DNA of 64,000 nucleotides from Steromphala cineraria (lineage: Eukaryota > Mollusca > Gastropoda > Trochida > Trochidae). This document shows positions 1 through 10,200 of this stretch, piece by piece. The translations under genes and the position numbers were made by a program. The notes beneath the pieces are model-generated. The model ran no database searches and had not been told where the DNA came from. It worked only from the letters and a program-made list of their open reading frames with translations. How positions within the stretch are numbered: the first letter of the stretch is position 1; each line of letters opens with the position of its first letter. Location: NCBI GenBank assembly GCA_916613615.1, contig OU744721.1, positions 70,065,060 to 70,129,059 on the forward strand, written 5' to 3'.

Positions 1-966
1 GGTGATCATTCGCACTGTTTCCGGATATGATGATGTCATCAAGAATCACTTCAGTGTGTGGAATGCCTTGCAAAATCTGGTCAATAGTGCGCTGCCAAAT
101 GGAAGGTGCTGTTTTGATGCCGAAGGGTAGTCTGTTGTACTGATAAAGTCCTTTAGACGTATTAACAGTCACATATTTCTTCGAGTCTTCCTCTACTTCC
201 ATCTGTAGGTATGCAGATGTTAAGTCAATCTTGGTGAATTGTTGACCACCAGCTAGCTTAGCAAAAATGTCCTCTATCCTGGGCAAGGGATATGTGACAT
301 CCTGAATCACTGGATTTACGGTAACTTTAAAGTCACCACAGATTCGCACTGAACCATTTCCCTTGAGTATCGGCACAATTGGTGCTGCCCATTCACTGTA
401 CTCAACCTTGGAAATTACACCAGTTTGTTCAAGTCTATCCAACTCTGCATCCACCTTTGATCCAAGAGCATAAGGTACATTCCTAGCCTTGAAGAACTTT
501 GGTGCTGTATCTGCAGGAATCACCAACTTTGCCTTGATATCCTTAAGGGTTCCTAGCCCTTCTTCAAACACACTTGGGTATTTGTTCAATAATGTTCTAA
601 GTTCAGTATTGGAACTCACAGGCCTGTCAATTTTGTTAACAGCCTCACCAAGGCTATGCAATTCAGCCCAGTCTAGTTGAATGTTGCGGAACCATTCTCT
701 CCCAAAAAGAATCTGCTGTCCCTCTGGCACAACATAAAGATCAAGTTTCTTGTTCTGTGACTTGTATTTCACATCTACCTTCATAACACCTTTTGGTATT
801 AACTTCTCACCAGTGTATGTCTTCATACGAACTGGGGTGTCTCCCAATTTCACATGGGCAAATACATCCTTGTAAACATCATAAGGAATAACTGAATATG
901 CTGAACCTGTGTCTAGTTCCATTATGAGCACTTTCCCTTCCACTTCCGGATTGACCCAAATGATTC
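1..966 (-). CDS. pol: Pol polyprotein (protease and reverse transcriptase), partial
   Basis: Continuous open frame on the minus strand, -1 relative to gag and open only from about 966, just after a TGA. It begins with an aspartic protease carrying the DTGSAYSV active-site box near 910-890, followed by a REWF-type protease end. The reverse transcriptase follows: RICGDFKVTVNP, YPLPRIEDIFA, FTKIDLTSAYLQ (first catalytic Asp), LPFGIKTAPSIWQR, then ILDD (second and third Asp). The window edge truncates it just after the active site. The catalytic box reads ILDD where YxDD or FxDD is usual. How the -1 shift is made is unclear: no canonical slippery heptamer is present in the short overlap. Confidence 0.9.
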
Positions 967-1926
967 AGTGTTTGTGTCCCCCAAAGCATGTAAAGAACCA
1001 ATCAAAAAGTCATCATCATGATTTTCAAGATCTTCAGAAATATTGTGAATTTTCTTTGTTTTCCAGTTTTTCTCTGCTTGTTTAGGTTTTGTAGAATGAC
1101 TTGCAGAGGGCTTAGCATGACATGCAGGGCTGATATGACCTACTTTCTTGCATTTATGACAGACAGCACGTTTATACTTGCAATCGTCCGGGGAATGTGG
1201 ACCTTTCTCACACCTGTAGCAGTTACTTGTGTGACTTGCTGTTGGTCGTTTGTGGAAATGTCTCTTTCCCTGAAGTCGGTTTACACTAGCTGCATATGAA
1301 TCTGTATTCTTGCCTTGTAATTCAGACATATCCCTAGATGCTGTTTCATCTAACTTTGCGGTCGTTACAGCTACTTCAAATGTCAACTTGCTATCTTTCA
1401 ACATTCTCTGTTGTACTCTCTCATTCCTCAACCCAAATACAAATTGATCTCTCAGGGCAGTTGTCAAATTATTACCAAATCCACAATGTATTGACAATTT
1501 TCTCAGATGAGCAACATAATCAGCAATAGACTCGCCTTCATGTTGATGACGTTTAGAAAAACGAAAACGCTCTCCTATTTCTGTAGGTCTAGGGTCTAAA
1601 TGTTCATTCAAAATTGCTACAATTCTGTCAAAACTGAGATCAGATGGCTTATCAGGTGAACACAAATTCTTCAATAATCCGTACGTTTCAATACCCATAG
1701 AACTGAGAAAAGACGGTACTTTGGTTTCTGTTGAAACATTATTTGCAATGAAAAACAGTTCAGCACGTTCAACATACGTTGACCACGGTTCCTTAGACGG
1801 GTCAAATACATCGAGTGAACCAATAAGACCTGCCATTGTCGAGTGAGAATCAGTCCTAAAGTCAGTAACAACACCGGGCGCCCAACACGCTGCAGTGGTC
1901 TGAATCCGGTCAGAATTCGCGAACAT
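922..1926 (-). CDS. gag: Gag polyprotein of Ty3/Gypsy element
   Basis: Structural nucleocapsid-type protein of the retrotransposon, expected to package element RNA in cytoplasmic particles. The open frame is 334 residues. The likely true start is the methionine of MAGLIGSLDVFDPSKEPW at about residue 31, because from there it resembles the usual gag opening (FDP..E.W..Y.ER.E.FF.AN). Residues about 31-200 are the helical capsid-like region. Near residues 236-272 there are two zinc knuckles, both C-x2-C-x4-H-x4-C (CYRCEKGPHSPDDC and CHKCKKVGHISPAC), followed by a lysine-rich tail. It ends in the frame that pol leaves by a -1 shift. No stops interrupt it. Confidence 0.9.
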   Translation of the reverse strand: MFANSDRIQTTAACWAPGVVTDFRTDSHSTMAGLIGSLDVFDPSKEPWSTYVERAELFFIANNVSTETKVPSFLSSMGIETYGLLKNLCSPDKPSDLSFDRIVAILNEHLDPRPTEIGERFRFSKRHQHEGESIADYVAHLRKLSIHCGFGNNLTTALRDQFVFGLRNERVQQRMLKDSKLTFEVAVTTAKLDETASRDMSELQGKNTDSYAASVNRLQGKRHFHKRPTASHTSNCYRCEKGPHSPDDCKYKRAVCHKCKKVGHISPACHAKPSASHSTKPKQAEKNWKTKKIHNISEDLENHDDDFLIGSLHALGDTNTESFGSIRKWKGKCS

Positions 1927-2009
1927 CGACTCGCAACCTCAAAAGTTCATAGGTACATATTTTCAAACATACCGGAACACTTTTTCCGTTTCTTAAGGCG
2001 AAGAATTCG

Positions 2010-2024
2010 CCATCCTCGTCGCCA
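2010..2024 (-). promoter_or_regulatory. Primer-binding site complementary to tRNA-Ser(GCT)
   Basis: On the minus strand the sequence is TGGCGACGAGGATGG, which starts with TGG and continues as the complement of the 3' end of animal tRNA-Ser(GCT) including CCA. It lies two bases after the proposed LTR end (CACA then AT) and about 85 bases before the gag frame, where a minus-strand primer site belongs. The tRNA match is recalled from general knowledge of that tRNA, not from a search. Confidence 0.75.
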
Positions 2025-2026
2025 AT

Positions 2027-2239
2027 TGTGGTGTTTTCACCACGAACAAACATAAAACACAACTTGAAGTTATGGTGGGCGGAAGTGAACAATTTAATTC
2101 CACGGGGTACAACTCGTTTATGCATAAAGGTAAGATCGAGGGTAATTGAACATTATGTCACGTGGTTGTCATGTGACTATACATATAATCTAAATATACC
2201 ACATTATTCTTTTATAATTATAAAATGGTTTTGTTAACA
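2027..2239 (-). repeat. Probable 5' long terminal repeat (213 bp)
   Basis: The segment begins TGTTAACA and ends CCACA in minus orientation, so it has the TG...CA ends of an LTR, and it directly abuts the primer-binding site. A TATA-like stretch (TATAATTATAAAAG) lies about 10 bases inside the start. The second LTR is outside the window, so the outer boundary is a proposal based on the TG dinucleotide only; the inner boundary is firmer. Confidence 0.5.
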
Positions 2240-2525
2240 CTATTTTCCGCGATTATGATTGGAGAAGAGCGCTCAAATACTTGCTGCCATTTCTCGATGA
2301 ATGCAGAAAAGTTTGCAACCATTCCATGTGCATTCATTTCTTGTGACGTCACAATCATCAGACGCAATAGTCCGGTTTTGACAGTTGCGAGTTACATGTA
2401 CCTTCTGTTGCAAAGACAGATATAACATATCTTATCACTACGCTACGCCGCGCGATTTTATACAATTTGTTGCTGTTATTCATCGATAGAGGCACAGAAC
2501 ACGTAAAACAATCCTTAAAACTTTA

Positions 2526-2619
2526 TTCACTAGTGCTTTCAACCTTTCGGTATTTTCAGGTGAATTCTCTTATTCATTAGTACTTTCAACCTTTCGGTAT
2601 CTTCAGGTGAATTCTCATT
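2526..2619. repeat. 47-bp tandem repeat, two copies
   Basis: Two head-to-tail copies of a 47-bp unit containing CTTTCAACCTTTCGGTAT and TTCAGGTGAATTCTC, with few differences. The second copy is followed by ATTCACCTGAA, which is complementary to the unit's own end, giving a small hairpin. No coding potential. Confidence 0.75.
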
Positions 2620-2750
2620 CACCTGAATATACTTTATATCTGTCATTTTCATTTTCTGATTAAAGTTGGTACGGGGGACATCACAGTGCATCACATGCAC
2701 TTATTTCTAGTTGTACAAGTGTTCAATGGGTAACGAGTAACAGATCCACC

Positions 2751-2916
2751 TGTGTCATTGTTCAATCGTTCCCTCTGCAAAAGAAGTTGTATTGTATAAA
2801 AATATTTATATAAACATTTACCTAGTACTACCGACTTCTTCATATTATATAACTATGAAGGGTTGTCTCAAAACCTTTTTCTTTTGCAGCGGGAACGATT
2901 GAACTTGCAATGTCAC
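2751..2916. repeat. Inverted repeat with about 32-bp arms
   Basis: The left arm (2751-2786) contains TTCAATCGTTCCCTCTGCAA and the right arm (about 2877-2916) is its near-exact complement, separated by about 90 AT-rich bases. It is a small fold-back or MITE remnant without an open frame. Confidence 0.65.
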
Positions 2917-3282
2917 GGGGGCCTGTGGAATGAGTATGTACACATTGCATCTAACTGGCCATGGTAATATCGTGATGCTTTGCTCAATATTTTTGTCTGG
3001 CCTGGCTCAGTGGGTTCATATGTTAGAATCAAGAATCATATCAAAGTCAGACATCAAAAACACGGACAAGCAGTTAATCATTTGCATTTTATTTCTACTT
3101 TTTTTTAATTTGTTTTCATTTCTAACTGACAATATCAAAAACTAAGAAGATTCCAAAAGTATATACGACATAAACTATCCGAGAGCAGTTGTCATGAATG
3201 GTCATGAAGTAATTACAGGTTGAATCACATGCATGTTAACAATGCAGTAATAAAGTCTCGACCCTCATGTATTTTGCATGTT

Positions 3283-4647
3283 TTAAGAATATTGACATAA
3301 CTTACAATTTCTGTTTCGATTGGAAACACCAATGAAATTACGATTTCTGTTACGAGTGGAAAACTCGAAGAAATTTCGATTTCTGTTCCGATTTGAATAC
3401 AACTGTTTTTCAAGATATGACACAATTCTAAATTGACAACAGTATCTTGCAATGTCTATCGGTGTTCGTCCTAAATGTGTTCTCCTTCTCTCCAACCCTC
3501 TCACTTCCCTCAAAGTGAACAGATACTTGATCATATCTAATTGACCAAAATAACAGGCATAATGTAATACGTTGTAACCTTGATTGTCCACTTTTCTCAT
3601 GTCAGCTTTGTGTTTGACAAGAATTTTGACAACTTGTATGTGACCGTCCCCTACAGCAAACATAACAGGCGTTATTGCTTTTTTATTTCTACATTCTGTG
3701 TCGCTATGTTTTATTTCCAACAATTTCCTAACAATGTACAGAGCACCTATAGAAGACGCAGCATGTAAAACACTAGATCCCTGGTAATTCCTCGCGTACA
3801 GGTCACACCCTTGTTGAACCAGGAAGTCAAAAAGTTTTGTTCTATTATACTTTGATGCGATCAGGACGGGTGTATAGTCTCCGTCAAAACGATAGTCGAT
3901 GTCCACTAGTCCACTGCCAACTAATTTCCTCACTTCAAGCAGATTCCCATATTTACAGGCTTTATAGAAACGTTTCCCATCCGCAGCATTAGGAACCCTA
4001 CCTGTGAAGCATAAAATAATTTAAAAATAATTAACAGAGTTTCCTTTAATGATAGTATATCTTTAGAAAACTAAATAGGATCTCCAGTCTAAGTAATAAT
4101 ACTTGCTACACTCCAATATTGAGTTTAGTTAGATGCAGTAAAAAACAGCTGTGATTTTGGTGAGGGCAAGGGTAGACATGATTACGTTTACGTAAATTAC
4201 GATACGTATTTAATTTGAAAAGTAGCAGATTACTTAAACAAAATGTGATATTTACCATGTTTAATTGACTTTTTTGGGCGTCTTTTTCCTTTTCGTTAAT
4301 GTTTTAGTATTCAAAAGTGGTACCCTTAACAGAGTAGCATTTTAATCAAACAACATGTTTGGATTACCTGGTTTGCTGGAATGTTTTGTGTTCTTCCCTT
4401 TTTGCGTTAGTTTTATCGGAGAAGTAACACCTGTGTCCACTTTCCTCTTATATGCGTCGAAGTCTGTGGTATATGTTTTAGTATAAATATGACAAACTAA
4501 TTGTGCCTCTTCAAACTGTTTTGCTGTGCAAGCACTATTCTTACAAAGAATGTCACACATTTTTGGGCCATACGGCTGAACAATGATTTTGCCAAATACC
4601 TTGCAGAAAATTCCTAGAAGAAGAACGGAGAGAAGTATCTTTGCCAT
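3283..4647 (-). CDS. Predicted secreted ankyrin-repeat protein (two exons)
   Basis: Proposed exon 1 is 4647-4368 and exon 2 is 4001-3283. The donor reads CAG|GTAATC and the acceptor TTCACAG|GT, and both sit in phase 1, so the joined frame is open for 332 residues. Exon 1 starts with a signal peptide (residues 1-19, ILLSVLLLGIF core) followed by four cysteines (31, 35, 40, 52) and a Lys/Ser linker. Exon 2 encodes KRFYKACKYGNLLEVRKLV and about five to six ankyrin repeats (about 101-294) with TPVLIAS, SVLHAAS, TPVMFAV and NVLHYAC helix starts. Residues 295-332 are an Arg/Asn repeat tail. Ankyrin repeats bind proteins and are normally intracellular, so a signal peptide is unusual. If the intron is retained, exon 1 alone gives a 101-residue secreted peptide ending at 4342; the two could then also be separate genes. 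No function is assigned. Confidence 0.65.
3290..3396 (-). repeat. 36-bp coding minisatellite at the ankyrin C-terminus
   Basis: Two full and one partial 36-bp units, each 12 codons, encode RNRNRNFFEFST, RNRNRNFIGVSN and RNRNCKLCQYS in the same frame as the ankyrin repeats. The unit core is AACAGAAATCG followed by AATTTC. Because the period is a multiple of three, copy-number change keeps the frame. Confidence 0.8.
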
Positions 4648-4649
4648 TG

Positions 4650-5335
4650 TGTTGGACCTACTGATATATCAAGGAATGCGCTTTGAAATATAGACTTAGA
4701 GTCTGAAATAAGCACTCTTAAGTCTTTTAAGTCATTAACCTTTTTTGAATAGCAACACTTTATCCAGATGCAGTTTTTATCATCTGGGAAATTAGTTGGT
4801 TTTTTTATCTTTTCGAAAGTTCATGAACACTTTGTCTAACACAAATTACTTTGATAGTGTGATACTATTTCTAACGTATTTTTTAGTTATCGGCATTAAT
4901 AATAATATACAGATATTGCGAAGTGTAATAATAATTGGAAATTTCCATAGATAACCTTACAATATTAAACACATTTCATATTTCTACATAATGGCCAAAC
5001 TTCAATCTAATTAAATATAGCTTAAGAGTTTTTTTTAAACAATTTCCGAAATAAAAGATATATCTTGTTGATGTTTAATGTGGCTTATAAATATCATAGC
5101 TGTATAATTAATTTCATTATTTATCAGTAAGAATTACGTTCCTATATTTTTAAATTCCAAACAGAATTAAACTGAAACAAGACTCCAAGATAAACATCTA
5201 ACGGGAATTTCTTAAGTGGACATATTTTCTTCACTTATGATAGAATAATGTTACATAAATATGTTTGAATATTTCGTATCCTCTATCGGTGGTTGCTTTT
5301 AGAAAAGCAATTAATAACAAGAAAAATAAGTTTCT
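4650..5335. other. Non-coding stretch upstream of the ankyrin gene
   Basis: AT-rich, no convincing open frame on either strand. The part next to 4647 should hold the promoter and 5' leader of the minus-strand gene; only a weak TATA-like GATATAT (4662-4668) is visible and it is too close to the start codon to be trusted. Confidence 0.4.
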
Positions 5336-5700
5336 TAAAGGGGCAGTAGCAAGTTTTTTTGATAATTTTATATTTTAAAATTTATACTGATAATTGTACG
5401 TTAATGCTAAATGTATTATTTCGATAATGTCATAAATCTCATTACACAAGCCAATCAGCCATAGTCAGAGGACAAAGTATGAATATTCACATACAATCCA
5501 TTGGCGGCCATTTTTTGTGAACACCTTTAATTCATTTTGTGTAAGAAAAAGGAATCACGTGGGTAAACTTTACATTATATTTTTGATGTATTACTGCTCC
5601 ATTTAGTTTAAAGAAATTGTTTTTCAATTGGAACCATTAATTTTCGTTTTCCTGACATCCCCTTATATCCCCCCTAAAAACGTGCTACTGTCCCTTTAAA
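5336..5700. mobile_element. TTAA-flanked MITE, copy 1
   Basis: About 360 bp bounded by TTAA and inverted ends AGGGGCAGTAGCAAGTTTTT and AAAACGTGCTACTGTCCCT. The inside has no gene and is shared with copies at 20.21, 30.69 and 58.64 kb (for example ATTGGCGGCCATTTTTTGTG and TTTCAATTGGAACCAT). TTAA target duplication is known for piggyBac, Kolobok and some Sola families; I cannot say which enzyme moved it. Confidence 0.8.
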
Positions 5701-8700
5701 TTATGGTTCTATCCTTTTTGCAAATAAAGGCTCTTTATGAGCCACGCCTTTTAAAATTGACAGCTATGCAACAAACCAAATATATTTTAACTACAAGTAC
5801 ATTTAAACTTTAATCTCTTTGGCAGGAGCTATTTTTTCTTGTCATACCCGTGGACTTTCCTTTGTTTTTTCTTTGACAATATTTCAAATTGTGTGCTGAT
5901 ATGGTTTCAAAGAAAAGCAACTACTGATAAAACACTTTCCCCAGGCTTGACAACAATGTCATTCTGCAATAATTTCCCCTTTATCAGTTACCTACGTATC
6001 AAGGATATCCTTGTCAAACAGTCAATTATATTTATGTAATAGTTAATAATAATAATTAATGTACCTGTATTAACATGTTAAGTGCAATATCAATATTTGG
6101 AAGGTTACGTCACTCATCTAGCATACCTGACAACGAGGAAATGTTTTGGCTTATACTTTATGTTTTCCCCTATGAATATGAAAATGATTTCCGAAAACAT
6201 ATCCCAATTGATTTAACATAGACGAATGTTGGTTTAATTTAATATCAGAAGACACAAGGGTGAGATTCTATTTATCAGCCAAAGTCATTTTGATTGCATT
6301 AGCATGAAACAAATACATTTTTGAAACTGCATAACCCTCATAATCCACACCAGTGATGTCATGTTATTGACGTCATAGCATTGCGACACCGTTACTGATG
6401 ATGCAAAACGCTTGTGATGTCATGTACCTGTTGATGACAAGGCATTGTTAAATAGCTACTGTCAAAACGATGTCTCCAATGAGATATTGCTTGATTTCCA
6501 ATAATCATATCTCCTGCGAAACACTGTTTTTAGTCATAAATGGATAAATCTGTAACTGCATTTGTTTTCTCTTAGTTTTAAAGAATATATTTGTATTTGT
6601 TCAATTCGCATTCGTATATCCCTCAGCTTATCCACATATGAATTGCAAAATTCAAGAACATTATAAACATGAACTTATTTATACACTTGTTCAGTTTTTG
6701 CGGGCTGCTTATGATAGTATGTGTATGTGTTGTCTTGATGCCATTGTCAGGCATGCCTGCATAAAGATATGGTAACATGAAAATAGGAATAAGCATATCA
6801 ATGAAATTTCTGGGAAAACATAATAAACGAAAGCTGTTGTTGAGGAAACAGGCCGTTAGTTATGTTCTTTGACAAAGTCATGACAAATCATTGGCATAAG
6901 TCCATGACAGTACTTGGTAAGTGCTTAATGATTATGACCCGAAATTTCTCGTATAATGAAGAGAATGTTTCTTTCAATGCATCTTGTTGAAATTTCTGAA
7001 TTACATTATATTTAACTACTGAGCCACTGAACTACAGTTGTGTAAACTAGATCCTGAAATATGAGCACACTCTCATTTAAAGATATTATGAATAATGGAT
7101 GGAAATATAACCCATGAAATTAAATTTTGTCGAAAACATTTGAAATAAGACACATTTTTTATATGAAATAAAGTAATAATTTGTTTTAGGTATTTACAGA
7201 CTTAAGTCTTGAAAAGTAGCACTACAAAAAGCTTAAGGTCAATGCTTTTATCAACTTACTTTTATACATGTCTATCCACATGTACATTCCACCTTACATT
7301 CAAGTGTCCTATCTATGTGCTACTTTTACTCAAAGACAAACAATTGTACAAGGAAAGATAATTTGTTTCAATTGGATAATGTCTTAATCATTTGAATAAT
7401 AATCAATTTGATGCACATATAGTAGTCGTTATAAATATGTCTTTGAAACTGATTTTTGATTTGTGTGAGGGAAAATAACGGATATGTTATTGAATTTAAA
7501 CAGGAACCAGACAACAAATTGGTTGCGACTAAATCCTCAAACATAGACATATTGGCTCTCTAGCTCATCAGGCTACATATCTAATTTTTACCTCAGGGTA
7601 CACAAGTTTTCAGCTTTCTAGAATTTGTGCGCCTATAGAAAAAAAAATTAAAATAGGTTTTAAGGATGTGGCACTTATCAGGGCCACAAAAGCTATGAAT
7701 AATAATACTCACTAGTCAACGTGTATATACACAAAGTTTCAGCTTTTTGGGCCTTTTGCTCCTGGAGAAAATATAAAAGGTTTTAAGGGAGTAGCCCTTG
7801 TGCCTCTTGACTTATACTCAGATGCCACAGAATATATAAATTATATTTTAGTTGGTTTGATTTATTTCTTGCATAAATTATTTTTTCCAACACATATCGC
7901 AAAGTTTGATGTTCAAATATATTTAAAAGTGATGTTCAAATATAGCTTTTCTACGTATTCATGTATGGGAAGAACAGCTAAGTGAATAGATTTCTTTTAC
8001 ATTTTTTGATGATTTGACTGGACTGTTACTTTCTTCATGGACAAAATATCAACATGAAAGTAAATGCGTCAGTAAAAGCATTAACCGGTTTTCCATCTTA
8101 TCAAAGATTTACTTTTATAAGAAGCTTGATATAATATGTTGTATGGAAACCCCAATCATGCAACACAATTTATTTCTTGTACATAACATAATTTTGAACA
8201 ACATGATGTGAAAAAATCAAACGCTGAAGCAGTGGTTATTGATCAATGAATCCGATTAGGGACATGTAGATTGGCTGCTTGTATGCCTTTCTATTTAATC
8301 TGATGTATTATAAACACGATATTTACTAGTGGTACAATTACTAACAAATACGTTTAAAAAATAAACTCCACTTTGAAATAACGGATTTTGAAAAATGTGT
8401 ATGCTTATAACAAGGGAGAAAAATATTATATTTTAAGGTATCTGTATTTATTTTGTTTTGGATTCATGATGCTCAGTCCAGAAAATCAATATGAAGTTCA
8501 ATATAAAATTGCATCCGGATAGTATATGTTAGATTGTTTACTACTTTTTTTATTTATGCCGAATGTAAACAGCGATTTCATTGGCATTTATGGATGGAGC
8601 CATTGGATGCAACATCTGATCAAGATAGGTGTTTCATAGTTTGTTATGCCTTGATGGCAATGTAGAAAACGAAGAGTGTAGCTCGTAACGTATTCACCTT

Positions 8701-8850
8701 GCCTTGGGAATATGCGCATCTCATTGGGATTGCTCAAGTCATTAATCAAGTCATAATCGATATCTTACCTATGTTGTAATAAAAGCAGTTTTGATTGTTC
8801 AGTACATCTCCCCAAGTGACAAACTGCACTTCGAAAGTATGCTGATTGCA
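5701..8850. other. Gene-free AT-rich region
   Basis: Scattered frames of about 60 residues only, with poor composition and no recognisable motif. It contains one TGACGTCA octamer at 6368-6375. Nothing else recognised. Confidence 0.5.
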
Positions 8851-8852
8851 TA

Positions 8853-9425
8853 CTCACTGAAAACAGTTGTCAAAAGAAGTTTGAGAGGGCTTGACGCACC
8901 TACTATTTTTAGTCTTGTCTGTTTTAAGCTTCAGTTTGTTGCATGTCATCCATTTCAGTTTGTCTTTGAGCTGTTTATGTCTCCTTGCAGAGTGAAATAA
9001 GCTAGCGGGTGCCCCTTTCGATAGTTCAGTGTCATCCACATTGTTCAATCTGGTAGAAATTACATCAGCAAGTGGCTTGGAGTAGAGTGTGAACAACATC
9101 GGGCCCAGAACAGAGCCCATATACAAGAGGATGAGAAGACACTAACACCCAACTACGACTGACTGACTCTAATTTAGGGACTGAACCAGGGAAGCATTGT
9201 CCCGCGAATTTCAAACGTGTCTTCAGCCGCTATATGGATTGGTCGATAGTGTCAAAGGCGGCCCTAAGGTCTAAACGTGCCATCAAGGAAACCATTCTGT
9301 CATCGGCTACAGACAGAAGATTTCCACGACTCAAAGAACAGCTGTCTCTGCGCTACGACCCTTCCTATATGCGGATTGATTTCTCAAAGAGGTTCGCTGA
9401 AGAAAGATGTTTCTTATTATCCGGA
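8853..9425 (-). pseudogene. Decayed CR1-like LINE reverse transcriptase fragment
   Basis: Minus-strand translation in several frames gives successive blocks of a CR1/L2-type reverse transcriptase: QSAYRKGRSAETAVL (about 9390-9340), MARLDLRAAFDTID (about 9290-9245), GSVLGPMLFTLYSKPLADVI (9120-9060) and KWMTCNKLKLKTDKTK (about 8970-8920). Stops and frameshifts separate them, an internal stretch is missing, and the catalytic box reads NVDDTELS where YADDTQL is usual. It is a dead, 5'-truncated copy. The clade assignment rests on the motif wording only. Confidence 0.85.
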
Positions 9426-9974
9426 AACAGTCCAAACATAACGTTGACTAGCTGGATCCAATTAGAATAAGTAAACGAACAGTAAGTGAATGAAATCAAT
9501 GTCAATAAGTCCTCAAAATATGGAATTGAATAGCTTTTACTTTCTTACCAACAGTTACATAGCTAACAGGAATAGGCTATTCCTACGACAAAGTTAAAAG
9601 TATTTGCAACGTTGAAATATATTCACAATTATTAACGTGTCAATGGTAAAAATTTATTTGTTGAATGAATTCATTAAATGTATGTCTTAATTATGTCAGT
9701 TTAATTGTATAAACATTATGATAAATTTTTACAGCAACATTCTGATAAAATATTCCAAATTGTAATTGCACATCTGACACCCAAACAATACAGTTTGACA
9801 ATGCAAATTTTATTTAAACAAAGCTAATTATCATTCACGATTTTAACACTATTGCAACCCAAATAGCTGTAGATAGATCAGTTTTAACCAAAGTTTTATA
9901 AAGATGTATTTCAAAATATACATGTAGTTCCGTTAATGTTGCATAGTGCAACACATAAATGCTAGACCGAACCT

Positions 9975-10200
9975 CCCAACGACTGGTCGGCTTATTAGAT
10001 GTCAAAACCACACTATTTCGAATTCTGAAAGCTTTCACTAGCTATAATCTGTTTTCACCTCTGACATTTCGAAGAGTAGATGTTTTTAGATACACTTTCA
10101 GTCCACGTATACATTCAAACTATCTTCGCCGTTTCTAAAAAAATTCTCAAATTAATATCCATGTTGCCGAGTATTACAGATGTGAACATTATGCTTGTTC
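9975..10200. repeat. Diverged duplicated block, copy 1
   Basis: Shares an ordered series of matches (CGGCTTAT..AATGTCAAAA, CGAATTCT.AAA, ACCTCTGAC, GAGTAGATGTTT) with 16650-16880 in the same orientation. Similarity is patchy, so this is an old repeat or segmental duplicate of unknown class. Confidence 0.55.

Larger units (their letters stand above)
1..2239 (-). mobile_element. Ty3/Gypsy (Mag-like) LTR retrotransposon, 5' part
   Basis: Read on the minus strand the order is LTR (about 2239-2027), primer-binding site (2024-2010), gag (about 1926-922), aspartic protease and reverse transcriptase running off the window at base 1. This order, two CCHC knuckles and a tRNA-Ser primer site are what is known for the Mag lineage of Ty3/Gypsy elements. 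RNase H, integrase and the 3' LTR must lie to the left of the window, so completeness cannot be judged. No internal stop is seen in gag or in the pol stretch, so the copy looks fairly young. Confidence 0.9.

Noticed and set aside
9234..9470. 78-codon plus-strand frame
   Set aside because: It is the shadow of the decayed CR1-like reverse transcriptase read on the minus strand.
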